Shown: positions 33,756-43,783, counted from the first letter of the stretch. The stretch: 64,000 nucleotides of DNA from Hamadaea sp013361475 (GCF_040654195.1 NZ_JBFAHM010000002.1:558001-622000), one strand, 5' to 3'. Translations and numbers: made by a program. The notes: generated by a model not told the origin, from the letters alone.

Positions 33756-35369
33756 CTACTTGGTGGTCAGTGCCTTCTCGTATTCGGCTCGCGCGGCGTC
33801 GCCGCCCGCCTTCTTCCACGCGGCCACCGCCTCGTCCCAGTACGCGGCCGGCTTACGGCCCGAGACGATGTCGAGTTCCGCCGCATCGATGATCTTGCTC
33901 ATCTCGCCGGCCTTGTCCACCGCCGTCGCCGAGTAGAGTCCGTCGGCCGGACTGCGCAGGAGCGTCGGGACGATCTTCTCCTGGTACGCCCGCTGAGCGT
34001 CCACCCGCGCCCGGTCGCCGGGACCGAGGATGGGCGGGGCGTCGATGATGTACTCCAGCGGCAGCTTGACCTCGACCTTGCCTTTGTCGGTCAGGGCCGG
34101 CCGGCCGTTCTGCATCGTGTAATGGGTGCCCTCGACGCCGAACTTGCGGAACATGTACTCCGTCGTCCCGAGCGGGGCCGCCAGCCAGTCGCAGATCTTC
34201 AGCAGCTGCTTGATCCGGGCCTTGTCGCCCTTCTTGAACGCGGTGATGGCGAACGCCGCCGCTCCGGCGGGGTGCTGAGCGATGCCGCCACCCTCGGCCT
34301 TCGGGGCCGGCATCGCACCGATCTCCACCGACTTGTACGCGGCGGCCATGGTGTCCCAGGCGGCGTACCCGTCACCGTGCAGCGCGATCGTGCCGTTGCC
34401 GAACAAGTCGCGTACCTGCAGTTTGTTGCCCAGGCTGTCCGGGTGGAACAGCCCCTTGGCGTACAGCTCGGCCGTACGAGCGACCGCCTCCTTGCGCTGC
34501 TCCGTCTCGAACTCGGAGACGAACTTGCCGCCCTCGACCTTCCAGGTGTTGGGCACACCCAGCATGGTTCCGACGAAGACGAGCACGCGCTTGACGCCGC
34601 CGAACGCCCATCGGTTCGCCTTGGCGTCGGTCAGGCCCTCTGCCAGCGTGACGAACTCGGCGTAGCTGGCCGGAGCGTTGTTCAGGCCCCGGGCGCGGAT
34701 GAGGTCGTTGCGCGAGAAGAAGATCGTCCCGGCGATGCCACGCGGGATCGGCACGCCGTAGATGCCGCCCCCGTACGCCGCCGGCAGCCAGGCGTCCTTG
34801 GGGATGTTGGCCAGGAACGGGTAGTCCTTGACCGCCGAACCCGAGACGAACTCGCTGAGATCGGCGCACATCCGGGTCAGCACATCGGCCCGGTGGGCGA
34901 GCTTGGCCGAGATCAGTGTCATGTCGGGCAGCTCGCCACCGGCGATGACGGTGGACAGCTTGCTGAGGTAGTCGGCCGACGGCGTCATCGTGATGTCGAG
35001 GGTCGCCCCCAGCCGGTTGTTCACCTCCTGCCAGTACGCGTTCGACCCCGCGCTGGGCGGCACCGGGTTGAACATGTTGGTCAGGACGGTCACGTTCCCG
35101 AGGCCCTCGCCGGGCTTGCTCGTGAACGCGGTCGCGAGGTTTGCCGGGTAGTCGTAGAACCCGGCCATGACGCCGTCGGCAGTCGCGGGCAGATCCGGCT
35201 TGACCAGGGTCGCCGGGGCGTACTCGGGGAAGGTGACGCTGCCGGCGCCGCCGGTCGTGGGCGTGGTCGAACTGCCGCAGGCCGCGAGCAGGCCGGACCC
35301 GGCGACGGCCGCGGCGGCGCCGCCGGTCAGGGCCAGGAATCGGCGTCTGGTGAGAGCGCTGTTTGCCAT
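33756..35369 (-). CDS. Extracellular sugar-binding lipoprotein (ABC importer)
   Basis: 537 aa. A Tat-style lipoprotein signal (RRRFLALTGG ... LLAAC, Cys31) anchors it outside the membrane. The large size and segments such as LGATLDITMTPSADYLSKL and RWAFGGVKRVLVFVGTMLG fit the LplA-like cluster-1 oligosaccharide-binding proteins that serve LplB/LplC permeases. Its gene starts 2 bases after the GH38-like stop. The ligand is likely the oligosaccharide processed by the neighbouring enzymes. Confidence 0.93.
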   Translation of the reverse strand: MANSALTRRRFLALTGGAAAAVAGSGLLAACGSSTTPTTGGAGSVTFPEYAPATLVKPDLPATADGVMAGFYDYPANLATAFTSKPGEGLGNVTVLTNMFNPVPPSAGSNAYWQEVNNRLGATLDITMTPSADYLSKLSTVIAGGELPDMTLISAKLAHRADVLTRMCADLSEFVSGSAVKDYPFLANIPKDAWLPAAYGGGIYGVPIPRGIAGTIFFSRNDLIRARGLNNAPASYAEFVTLAEGLTDAKANRWAFGGVKRVLVFVGTMLGVPNTWKVEGGKFVSEFETEQRKEAVARTAELYAKGLFHPDSLGNKLQVRDLFGNGTIALHGDGYAAWDTMAAAYKSVEIGAMPAPKAEGGGIAQHPAGAAAFAITAFKKGDKARIKQLLKICDWLAAPLGTTEYMFRKFGVEGTHYTMQNGRPALTDKGKVEVKLPLEYIIDAPPILGPGDRARVDAQRAYQEKIVPTLLRSPADGLYSATAVDKAGEMSKIIDAAELDIVSGRKPAAYWDEAVAAWKKAGGDAARAEYEKALTTK

Positions 35370-35371
35370 GA

Positions 35372-38300
35372 TCAATCCTTCGGGGTGTCCGTCGGGAAGG
35401 GATGCACAATCAGCGAGACGACCTGCCATGGTCCGATGCCGACGGCTGGGAGGCCGTCGTCGTCGCGGGGCAGCGGGCCGATCTCGCGTTCGTCGGCGGT
35501 ACACGACATGACGTCTCCGGCGACTCGCAGCGGGATGCGCACCGCCTGGCCGGAGAGGTTTTGCAGGCGCAGCAGCAGTCCGTCAGCGGTCTGCGGCTGG
35601 GCGACGGTGGCGTGCACCGTCTCCGGCAGGTCCAGGTCCAGCAGCGATCCGGTGACCGGCAACGGCCGCGGATCGACGTCGAACTTGTCGAGCCAGGTGA
35701 TCTCGGTCGCGGTGGCGGCCGCGCGTACCTCCCGGCCGAAGCGCCCGGCCGCCACCGGGTCGAACGCCGGCAGTGGCGTGAAGGCGTACCGGAGGGTCAG
35801 GGTTCCGTCCTGCTCCGGCGGGGTGTTCGTCGGCCAGTAGTTGTTGAGGACCCAGGAGAAGAGGGCCGACGCCGGCCGGAACCGCTCTCGCCAGTCGCCG
35901 CGAACGATGTCGCCCACGGTGAACAAGGGCGCGTCCGCCGAGCTCCAGGCGACCGCCGGACCGTCTCCCTCGGTCACGACGACGGCGTACTGCGTGGTGA
36001 ACCAGTCGTGGCAGGCGCCGGGCGCGGTGTCGACCGCCGGATCGATCCAGCCTTGCTGACGGTCGTAGCGCAGCACCGGATCGGTCCCGGCGAAGGGAAA
36101 CGCCACGTACACCGATTCCTTGGCCAGCACGCGTACTTTGTCGAACTCGACCGTGACGTCGACCCGGTCGGAGTCGTCCCGCAGCAACACGTCAACCTCG
36201 ACCCGGGGCAGACTCGGTCCGCTCCCGACCGTTCGCAGGCGCCAGCCGTCGTAGGTGCGGCGTAGCCCGATCGGCCGCATCTCGGCCGCGGTCACGGTGA
36301 GCTCCGGCGGGTCCGCCTTCGGACGGCGGCCGAACAGCGTGCTGCGGGGCGCGGGCTCGTGCCGATGCGGCTCGCCCGAATGCCGATTGCGATCCGGGTG
36401 AGGCGGGTGGTCACCGCGCGTCAGCGACACCGGGCCGTCGAGGACGTACAGAACCTGGCCGAGCGTCCACTCTCGACTGTCCAGCAGCTCCCGACCGCTC
36501 GCGCGGTGGCGCAGGCCGCGGATCGCGCCGGTCCCGGGGTCGAGAGCCACCTCCCACCGCACGGTGGTCAGGCTCGCGGGCACGGTCTGCCACTCGTCCC
36601 GGCCCGCGGCCGACTGCCCGGTGGAGCCGTCTTCTTCGCCAGGCGTGAGCGTACGCCCGACGCCGAGCCCCAGCGCCCGATAGCCGAAGGGGGGCACCCC
36701 GGCAACGGTGACGCGCACTCGTTTGAGGCCGTTACAGTCCGCCATCACCTCGCCGGACAACCCGTCGGGGCTGCCGTGCAGAGTCTCCAGCTCGACGTCG
36801 ACGTCCCGCGCCCAGCCGAGCGGATTGTGCACGAGCAGCGTCGGCCCGGCCGTGCTGACCAGCTCGCCCAGCTGGCTGAGCGCCCGGCGGGTCTCGTCCG
36901 TCGCGATCCGGTACGCGGTGTGCACCTGATGCCGCTTCCAGTCGAGCTGGTCGCCGACCTGATGGCCATGCGGATGGGCGTTGCCATGAGCCCACGTCCA
37001 GGTGTGCTCGCAGCCGTAGAGCGCACCTTCCCAGGCGGCGTCGAGGGCGGCCCGGTGTGGCCGGTAGCCGGGTTCGGCGAGGCCGACCAACGCGGCGAGC
37101 CCTTCCGCGGCGGGCAGTGCGGACTGCGTACGCCGATGCTCGGCGGCGACGGTGGCTCCGGTGCCGACACCGTCTTCCCAGTAGGAGCCACCGTCGCCGC
37201 GCCACACGGGCAGCCGATCCGCCAGCGGGCGTACGGCGTCGAGGTATCCGGCCATCGTCGACACGACCAGCCGCGGGAACGCGTACCGCTCGTTCCAGCG
37301 GGCGGCGAACCCGGCGTCGCCGTCGCCGAGATCCTCGTTGTCGGCGTGCGTGCCGATGACGGCCAGGTCGGCCGGGAGGTAGTCGGGCCGGTCGTAGCGG
37401 GCGAGGAGGCGGCAGAACGCGTGCGCTCCCCCGGCGACGGTCTGCGGGTCGCCGACCATGAATCGCAGCTGCGAGTATGTGTCGGAGAAGTGGGTCAGCA
37501 CGCGGGAGCCGTCGACACCTTCCCACATCACCGGGCTCGCCAGGTGCTGGGCGTCGCTGTCGGCGTTGCCGCCCCGGTGGTGGTTCTCAATCCCGACGAA
37601 GCCGTCGATGCCGAGCGCGTGCAGCATCGACGGGATCGCCGCGGAGTACGAGGGAACGTCGGTGAGGTTGGCGTACTCGATCGGGACACCGTGGTCGGCG
37701 CGCAGCCGCGCCGCCGCGTACGCCGCCCGGTAGACCTCTTCGAGGCTGGCGACGCCGGACAGGAACAGACTGTGGAAGGCGTTGACCGACAGCCGCCCCG
37801 ACCGCAGCGCCGCGAGCACCTGCTCAGCGCGCTTCGCCGACCGCGTCGCGAGGTACTCCCCCACGATCAGCGAGCCGTCCACCGAGAAGGCGAAGCCGGG
37901 CTCGCCGGGGCGGCCGGCGAGCGCGTCGAGCGCCCGATCGAGGTTGCGGCTGTGCAGCTCCAGCACCTTGCCCTGCACGTCGGTGTAGCCGACGTCCAGG
38001 TGCACATGTGGGATCAGGTGCAACGTCCACTTGCGCGCCGGCCGCAGCTCGAACGACGTCTCCGATCCGCCGTCGACGTTGACCGTCGCCGTCACCGGCT
38101 CGGTGAACTCCGGCACCGGGAACCGTACGCGGACGTCGCCGAAGTCGCGGTCACCCCGCTGCAGGTCGACCGGATACGTCTGCTGCTCCACGCGTACCAC
38201 TGCGTGGTCGGCAGTGCACTGCGCCGGAACCGAGACGGTCAGCTCGACCAGTGTGGAGCCGTCGTGCAGGTAGAGCGGGGTGGCGGTGAGCGCGACGTCC

Positions 38301-38794
38301 GACGTGGCCGGACGGTCCGCGGGCCGGAGGGTGATCTCGTGCCACATGATCCCGCTGCCGAAGTGGTGGCCGAACTGCTCGCGGTGACGCGGACGCGGAC
38401 CGTCCTCGGGCTGGACCGGACCGGTCGCCGCACCCTCGTCGAGCGTGGTGGTGATCGACAACCGGTGCTCACCGACGCCGAGCCAGGCGGCCGGCAGCCA
38501 CACGTCGAGCGTGACCTCGCCCGCGATGGGGCCGTGCCGGTAGGTCTCCGAGCGGTCCTCCCGGCGCACGCGAGGGTGGAAGAACCCGCGATGCGTCCCG
38601 TCGACCACGATGGACAGATCCGGGCACGGACCGTGACCCGCCGCGAACTCCAGGCGCAGCAGGCATCCTTCGTCCGGCACCGGCTCTCCGATGTGGACCG
38701 GAAGCTCGACGGTATGCGGCTGCCAGCCGGACGAGGCGTCGAGCGGACCCGGCTGGAAGGCCGGATCGGGCGGGGCGAGCGTGATCGGCCGCAC
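35372..38794 (-). CDS. Large GH38-like glycoside hydrolase (DUF5054-like)
   Basis: 1140 aa from a GTG at 38794. Residues 1-150 look like a beta-sandwich with carbohydrate-binding character (LDVWLPAAWLGVGEHRLSI). From about 255 a GH38-type barrel begins with HLIPHVHLDVGYTD, containing H263-x-H265-x-D267 in place of the zinc motif. DVPSYSAAIPSMLHALGIDG and a His-Trp-rich segment (YGCEHTWTWAHGNAHPH) follow at the family positions. Where classical GH38 has the nucleophile Asp, this protein reads AFHSLFLSGVASLEE. There is no signal peptide, so it is cytosolic. It probably processes the imported glycan; alpha-mannosidase activity should not be assumed. Confidence 0.82.
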   Translation of the reverse strand: MRPITLAPPDPAFQPGPLDASSGWQPHTVELPVHIGEPVPDEGCLLRLEFAAGHGPCPDLSIVVDGTHRGFFHPRVRREDRSETYRHGPIAGEVTLDVWLPAAWLGVGEHRLSITTTLDEGAATGPVQPEDGPRPRHREQFGHHFGSGIMWHEITLRPADRPATSDVALTATPLYLHDGSTLVELTVSVPAQCTADHAVVRVEQQTYPVDLQRGDRDFGDVRVRFPVPEFTEPVTATVNVDGGSETSFELRPARKWTLHLIPHVHLDVGYTDVQGKVLELHSRNLDRALDALAGRPGEPGFAFSVDGSLIVGEYLATRSAKRAEQVLAALRSGRLSVNAFHSLFLSGVASLEEVYRAAYAAARLRADHGVPIEYANLTDVPSYSAAIPSMLHALGIDGFVGIENHHRGGNADSDAQHLASPVMWEGVDGSRVLTHFSDTYSQLRFMVGDPQTVAGGAHAFCRLLARYDRPDYLPADLAVIGTHADNEDLGDGDAGFAARWNERYAFPRLVVSTMAGYLDAVRPLADRLPVWRGDGGSYWEDGVGTGATVAAEHRRTQSALPAAEGLAALVGLAEPGYRPHRAALDAAWEGALYGCEHTWTWAHGNAHPHGHQVGDQLDWKRHQVHTAYRIATDETRRALSQLGELVSTAGPTLLVHNPLGWARDVDVELETLHGSPDGLSGEVMADCNGLKRVRVTVAGVPPFGYRALGLGVGRTLTPGEEDGSTGQSAAGRDEWQTVPASLTTVRWEVALDPGTGAIRGLRHRASGRELLDSREWTLGQVLYVLDGPVSLTRGDHPPHPDRNRHSGEPHRHEPAPRSTLFGRRPKADPPELTVTAAEMRPIGLRRTYDGWRLRTVGSGPSLPRVEVDVLLRDDSDRVDVTVEFDKVRVLAKESVYVAFPFAGTDPVLRYDRQQGWIDPAVDTAPGACHDWFTTQYAVVVTEGDGPAVAWSSADAPLFTVGDIVRGDWRERFRPASALFSWVLNNYWPTNTPPEQDGTLTLRYAFTPLPAFDPVAAGRFGREVRAAATATEITWLDKFDVDPRPLPVTGSLLDLDLPETVHATVAQPQTADGLLLRLQNLSGQAVRIPLRVAGDVMSCTADEREIGPLPRDDDGLPAVGIGPWQVVSLIVHPFPTDTPKD

Positions 38795-38796
38795 GG

Positions 38797-40314
38797 CTAC
38801 TCCAGCCCCGGGAGGGTCAGGACGCTGCCGTGCTCCCGCAACGCCGCCGCCAGCTGGGGATAGTCGTAGTCCTGCACGGCCCGCCCGGTGCCCAGCGACT
38901 GGGCGGCCAGTTCACCGGCGGCCTCGCCGAGCATGCCGTAGTTGGGCTCCATGCGCGGTGAGCTGTAGCCGACGTGACTGGCCGAGAAGCACAGCGGGAC
39001 TGTGATGTTCTCGACGCCGCCCCGCGCGGGGAAGAGCACCTCGGCGGGAATCTGGTAGAGGTCGACCGGCGGGTTGCTCTCGGTGCCCGACAGCGTGCCC
39101 TCGCCGACGATCGTGTCGTCGCCCTCGGCATAGTACTGGACGATGTGACTGTCCATGCCGTACTTCCAGCAGCAGACCGGCGTCGCCTTGGTGTTGTTCG
39201 GCTTGAGCAGGTCGTGCTGGGTGAGCACGTACGCGCCGAGCAGCCGGCGGGCCTCCCGAATGTAGAGCGCGTGCGGGAAGCCGGTCCCGTGTGGACTGTC
39301 CACGAACTCGTCGGGCGGCAGGCCGAACGTCCGGGTGTCGGCCCGGAAGCTCTCCGGCAGCGAGGGGTCGTTGGCCAGCCAGTACAGCATTCCCTGATGC
39401 CAGCGGACGTGCTCGGCGATGACCTCGTCCCGCCGGGCCCAGCTGCCGTCCGGATAGCCCCAGGAGGCGCCGGGCAGGTCGAACCCGATGAACAGCGCCT
39501 GATTGGTCTGGTACTTGCCGTTCGGCAGCAGCGCCGTGTGGGTCACGATGTCGGACAGCCCCTGGACGCCCCGCTGTTTCAGGAGTTGTCCCAGGTACGC
39601 GTAGAGCTTCGGATCGTAGTCCTCGGGCTTCGGGAACGGCAGCCGGTCGGGATCGGTCGAGAGCACGCCCCGGAAGTTGTAGGCCTGCGTCTTCTCGTCG
39701 GCCTCGCCCGCCAGCTGGGACGGGACCGGCTTGACCGGATAGAGATCGGTGGGCCGGAAGCTGCGCCGCCGGTACGCCTGCACCGGCTGGAACCCGGCGA
39801 GGGGCTCGCCGTATTCGTCGTGTCCTTCCCGCCCGTACGCGTACGGCACGCCGGCCGCGGCCATGAGGTCGCCCTCGTAGGAGGCGTCGATGAAGAAGCG
39901 CGCCCGGATGCCCTTCACTCGTTCGATGCGGCCGGCCCGCATGTCGACATCCGACCGTCCGTGAATCCGCTCGCCGGTGAGCACGGTGGCGCCGGCCTCG
40001 GTGAGCAGATCCCAGGCAACCCGCTCGGCCACCTTCGGCTCGAACCGGTACGCCGCCCCGTCTAGTCCGTACGCCCGCCCGACGCCCTCGAAGAACCGGG
40101 TGAGGGTGAGCCCCGCCAGCGCCTCGATGACGTTCGGGCAGTCGGACTTGACCAGGCCACCCGCGACGATGCCGCCGACGTGCCGGGTCGGCTCAAGGAT
40201 GACCGTGCGATAGCCGCGCATGCGCAGTCGCAAGGCCGCCATGATCCCCGCGAGGGTCGCGCCGTAGACGACGACGTCGGTCGGCTCACGCCGGGTCGTC
40301 GGATCGCCGGTCAT
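38797..40314 (-). CDS. FAD_oxidored-family flavoprotein 1
   Basis: 505 aa. The FAD fold starts VVVYGATLAGIMAAL, with ILEPTRHVGGIVAGGL and FIDASYEGDLMAAAGV, the signature of PF12831 flavoproteins. The C-terminal GYSSPRMEPNYGMLGEAAGELAAQ closes the FAD site. Its ATG overlaps the second flavoprotein's stop by 4 bases and the GH38-like gene follows 2 bases after its stop. It is a distant paralogue of the protein at 42179 (shared GYG/SYEGDLMAAAGV, YIREARR, MEP segments). The substrate is not known; sugar-alcohol oxidation is an inference from context. Confidence 0.9.
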   Translation of the reverse strand: MTGDPTTRREPTDVVVYGATLAGIMAALRLRMRGYRTVILEPTRHVGGIVAGGLVKSDCPNVIEALAGLTLTRFFEGVGRAYGLDGAAYRFEPKVAERVAWDLLTEAGATVLTGERIHGRSDVDMRAGRIERVKGIRARFFIDASYEGDLMAAAGVPYAYGREGHDEYGEPLAGFQPVQAYRRRSFRPTDLYPVKPVPSQLAGEADEKTQAYNFRGVLSTDPDRLPFPKPEDYDPKLYAYLGQLLKQRGVQGLSDIVTHTALLPNGKYQTNQALFIGFDLPGASWGYPDGSWARRDEVIAEHVRWHQGMLYWLANDPSLPESFRADTRTFGLPPDEFVDSPHGTGFPHALYIREARRLLGAYVLTQHDLLKPNNTKATPVCCWKYGMDSHIVQYYAEGDDTIVGEGTLSGTESNPPVDLYQIPAEVLFPARGGVENITVPLCFSASHVGYSSPRMEPNYGMLGEAAGELAAQSLGTGRAVQDYDYPQLAAALREHGSVLTLPGLE

Positions 40315-41987
40315 GACGTGGCCTTCACACGGCGTTCGGGCATGGCCAGGAGCGGCGTCGAGTTCTTGGACGCCTGCGAGGGGCGGGTCCGGCGTACCTC
40401 GTCGGGCCAGGCGATCGGGATTCCGAGCGTCTGCGTGAGCAGGCTCTGGTAGTCCTCGGTGAGCCGGGGCGAGTCGGCCACCGCGTGCGGCTCGGTGCCC
40501 TGCCGCAGGCAGTATGCCGCCAGTGCCCCGACGGCCTCGCCGATGCTCCACTCCACCGGGTGCAGCCGATAGCAGCCGTTGGTGATGTGGGTGGTCCCGA
40601 TGTTCTTGCAGGCCGGCAGGAGGTTGCGCAGGCGTACCGGAATCAGTGCGCCCAGCGGGATCTGGAACGGGTAGCACTCCAGGTTCACGTAGTTCACACC
40701 CGCAGTGCTCGGGTGCAGGTCGATGTTGTAGTGCCCGACGCCGACCGCGTCCGCGAACAGCTCCGAGCCGCCGCCCTCGGGCCGGTCCACCACCGCGACA
40801 TGCTGCTCCAGCACCGTGAACCGCGCCTTGATCCGGCGCGACTCCCGAATGTAGACGTACTTCGCGAGGCCGTCGTCGGTGCCGGTGAGGTCCGGGCGGA
40901 GCTTCAGACCGGGATAGCCGTGGCCGCCGTCGTGCCGGGGCGCCTCTGTCTGCATCCAGTGCAGATAGGACAGCGACAGCTCCTTGCACCGCTGAAGTGC
41001 GCGGCCCCGAGCGGCATCGTCGACCCCCGGGCCGATCAGGGGCGCTTCCCAGTAGTCGATGTTGGGCCAGTTCACCAGCGTGACGTCGGTGTCGACGAGG
41101 TCGCGGCGGAACTGGCTGCGCGCCCGGATACGCCGGAAGTGCCAGAGGTCCGGCAGGCGTACGCCGTCGAGGTCGCCCTCGAAGATCCGGTTCTCCTTGC
41201 CCGCGTTCGTGTGGATGTCGATCTTGAACCAGGACAGCTGCGGGCCCGGCCAGAACGGGTCGACGTGGGTCTTCCAGTGGTCGTAGGAGGCGGGCTTGTC
41301 GATGACGTGGTCCTCGCCCGGCCGGTACTCCAGTGGGAAGCACCACGTGATGGACTGTTGATCGGTCCAATCCGGTTCGGGCGCGGCGAAGGGCTCGCCG
41401 GTCTGGTCCTGCGACTCCGCGCCGATGACATGCTCGGCCCCGGCGAGCTCCAGGAGGTCGCCGAGTTCGGTGGCGTCCGCGACAAGCTTCGCCGTGACCG
41501 TGCGTTGCTTGCCGGACACCTCGTCGCGCAGCGTGACGGCCTTGACACTGTCGCCGTCGGTGTGAGCACTGACGGGCACGTGGCGGTACAAGATCGTGAT
41601 GCGCCCGGCCGACACGTATCCGGCCAGCATCTCGTCGATGACGGCCACGCCGACCCGGGGTTCGTGGCAGAGCCGGCTCACGTTCCCCAGCCCCGGGTTG
41701 AGCGTCGGATCAGCGGCCGCCTCGGGCAGCAGCGGGTAGTTGCGACGGTAGTAGTCGCGAACGCGTTCGCGCAGCTCACGGTACCCGGGCGAGATCAATT
41801 CCGTCTCGATCCAGGGGTGCTCGTCGGACGGCACCGCCTGCGCGGTGAGCTGGCCGCCCAGCCAGTCGGTCTCCTCCGTCAGGACGACGCGGCGGCCCAG
41901 CCGCGCGGCGGTCAACGCCGCGGCGACGCCGCCCAAGCCTCCGCCGACCACCAGAAGGTCGGTCTCCAGCTCGGTCGCCATGCTCAT
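40311..41987 (-). CDS. FAD_oxidored-family flavoprotein 2
   Basis: 558 aa from the ATG at 41987 (AGGGGA upstream). A canonical dinucleotide motif LLVVGGGLGGVAAAL is followed by EETDWLGGQLTAQAVPSDEH, a pattern shared by FAD_oxidored proteins found in glycan-use clusters. The rest contains KYVYIRESRRIKARFTVLEQ and CKNIGTTHITNGCYRLHP. It is the first gene of the seven-gene minus-strand operon, downstream of an A+T-rich operator region. It is cytosolic. Why two flavoproteins are needed in one operon is unknown; they may oxidise different positions or different sugars. Confidence 0.9.
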   Translation of the reverse strand: MSMATELETDLLVVGGGLGGVAAALTAARLGRRVVLTEETDWLGGQLTAQAVPSDEHPWIETELISPGYRELRERVRDYYRRNYPLLPEAAADPTLNPGLGNVSRLCHEPRVGVAVIDEMLAGYVSAGRITILYRHVPVSAHTDGDSVKAVTLRDEVSGKQRTVTAKLVADATELGDLLELAGAEHVIGAESQDQTGEPFAAPEPDWTDQQSITWCFPLEYRPGEDHVIDKPASYDHWKTHVDPFWPGPQLSWFKIDIHTNAGKENRIFEGDLDGVRLPDLWHFRRIRARSQFRRDLVDTDVTLVNWPNIDYWEAPLIGPGVDDAARGRALQRCKELSLSYLHWMQTEAPRHDGGHGYPGLKLRPDLTGTDDGLAKYVYIRESRRIKARFTVLEQHVAVVDRPEGGGSELFADAVGVGHYNIDLHPSTAGVNYVNLECYPFQIPLGALIPVRLRNLLPACKNIGTTHITNGCYRLHPVEWSIGEAVGALAAYCLRQGTEPHAVADSPRLTEDYQSLLTQTLGIPIAWPDEVRRTRPSQASKNSTPLLAMPERRVKATS

Positions 41988-42003
41988 GCCGGTGTCCCCT
42001 AAC

Positions 42004-42142
42004 TTGCTAATATATTGGCGGCCATCACGCTCGCCCAAGATTGCGGCTACGTTACATCGCTTCATCTCGGTGATGTCAAGACGTTGGTACGCAGCAGCTT
42101 TGGGCACGATTCGGTTGCGCAGAATTAGCAAATATTAGCTAT
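42004..42142. promoter_or_regulatory. Divergent promoter region with two A+T-rich operators
   Basis: Two related dyads lie in the gap between the divergent flavoprotein genes: TTGCTAATATATTGGC (42004-42019) and TAGCAAATATTAGCTA (42126-42141), sharing ATATTAGC on one strand. On the minus strand TTGACA (42079-42074) and TGTAAC (42056-42051) are 17 bases apart, a likely promoter for the operon, with the first dyad just downstream. These are probably sites for the LacI-family protein encoded at 43780. Confidence 0.7.
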
Positions 42143-42178
42143 GTACAGCGCTCGGACAGAGATGTTAGAAATCCGGGC

Positions 42179-43783
42179 ATGACCTCGCCGCTGCCCGGAC
42201 TGCGCTATCACCTCCCGTCCGCCGTCACGTCTCGCGAGACGTCCGCGGACGTGGTGGTGTACGGGGCGACCTCCGGCGGCGTGACGGCGGCCGTCCGGGC
42301 GGCCCGCGACGGGCACTCGGTGACCCTGCTCGCCTTCGACGATCACGTCGGCGGACTCAGCAGCGGCGGACTCGGCGAGACGGACGTCGGCCGGGCGTCC
42401 ACCGTGGGTGGTCTGGCGCTGGCCTTCTACCGCGCCGTGGGTGACGCGTACGGCACGGCCGAAGTGCACTGGCGCGTGGAGTCGCACGTCGCGGAGTCGG
42501 TTTTCCGGAAGTGGCTGACCGATGCCGGAGTGACTGTGCTGCACCGGCAGCACCTCTGCGGCGTCGCCATGTCCGGTGGCCGCCTGGTCGAGGTTCGCAC
42601 CGATGACGGCGGACGGCACCGCGCCAAGGTCTTCGTCGACGCCTCCTACGAGGGCGACCTGATGGCGGCGGCCGGGGTGTCGCACGTCACGGGCCGGGAG
42701 GCGTCGGCGGTCTACGGGGAGCCGCTCGCTGGTGTGCAGCCGAGCTCCAGTCACCAGTTCACCATGCCGGTCGATCCCTACGTCGTGCCGGGTCAGCCCG
42801 CCTCCGGCCGGCTCCCCGGGGTCTCCGCTGACGCGTACGGAAAGATCGGCGACGGCGACGAGCGCGTGCAGGCGTACAACTTCCGGCTGCAGGTGACCGA
42901 CACCGCCGATCGCCTGCCCTATCCCGAGCCCGACGGCTACGATCCCGGCCGATACGAGCTGCTCCGGCGCTATGTCGAGGCAGGAGTCTTCGAGCTCTAC
43001 GGGCGGACGACGCGGGTCCACGGCGACGTCTACGACATGAACAATCACGGCGCCTTCTCCTCCGACCATATCGGAGCGAACTACGCCTGGCCGGCGGCCG
43101 TGTCACTGTCCTCGGCGTCCTCGCCGGACGATCAGGCGGCGGCCGCGGCGGCCGGGTACGCCTTGCGCGAGGACATCTTCGCCGATCACGTCCGCTATCA
43201 GGCCGGTCTGCTGCACTACCTGTCCTTCTCCCGTTCCCTGCCGTCCGCCGTCCGCTCGGCGGCCCAGGCCTACGGGCTCGCGCCCGGCGAATTCGGCGAG
43301 ACGTCGCACTGGCCACACCAGCTCTACATCCGCGAAGCCCGCCGGATGGTCTCCGGCTACGTGATCACCCAGCACGACGCGTCCACCTTCTCGGAGGTCG
43401 ACGATCCGGTCGCGCTCGCCTCCTACGTGATGGACTCCCACAACGCCAAGCGCGTGGTGGTCGACGGCCGGCCGGTGAACGAGGGCAACGTGCAGCATCC
43501 GCTGGCCGCGCCGCTGGGCGTGCCCTATCGGGCGCTGGTTCCGCGTACCGGGGAATGCTCGAACCTGCTCGTGGCGTCGGCGATCTCGGCCTCACACGTC
43601 GCCTTCGCCTCCGTACGCATGGAGCCGGTGTTCATGATGCTCGGCGAGGCGGCCGGCTGCGCCGCCGGACTGGCGGCGGCCACCGGATCCGGCGTACGCG
43701 ACGTCGACTATGAGACCCTGCGCAAGGAGTTGCTCGCCGGTGGAGCTGTGCTGTCGGCCGACTCGGTGGGAGGAGTCCGGTGA
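42179..43783 (+). CDS. FAD_oxidored-family flavoprotein 3
   Basis: 534 aa. It opens with DVVVYGATSGGVTAAV, LLAFDDHVGGLSSGGLGETD and FVDASYEGDLMAAAGV, close in layout to the protein at 38797, and ends with ASVRMEPVFMMLGEAAGCAAG. It diverges from the large operon across shared operators and overlaps the LacI-type regulator gene by 4 bases. It therefore belongs to the same regulon but sits in a separate unit with the regulator. No signal peptide. Likely an oxidoreductase acting on a sugar or glycan fragment; the substrate is unknown. Confidence 0.9.
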   Translation: MTSPLPGLRYHLPSAVTSRETSADVVVYGATSGGVTAAVRAARDGHSVTLLAFDDHVGGLSSGGLGETDVGRASTVGGLALAFYRAVGDAYGTAEVHWRVESHVAESVFRKWLTDAGVTVLHRQHLCGVAMSGGRLVEVRTDDGGRHRAKVFVDASYEGDLMAAAGVSHVTGREASAVYGEPLAGVQPSSSHQFTMPVDPYVVPGQPASGRLPGVSADAYGKIGDGDERVQAYNFRLQVTDTADRLPYPEPDGYDPGRYELLRRYVEAGVFELYGRTTRVHGDVYDMNNHGAFSSDHIGANYAWPAAVSLSSASSPDDQAAAAAAGYALREDIFADHVRYQAGLLHYLSFSRSLPSAVRSAAQAYGLAPGEFGETSHWPHQLYIREARRMVSGYVITQHDASTFSEVDDPVALASYVMDSHNAKRVVVDGRPVNEGNVQHPLAAPLGVPYRALVPRTGECSNLLVASAISASHVAFASVRMEPVFMMLGEAAGCAAGLAAATGSGVRDVDYETLRKELLAGGAVLSADSVGGVR

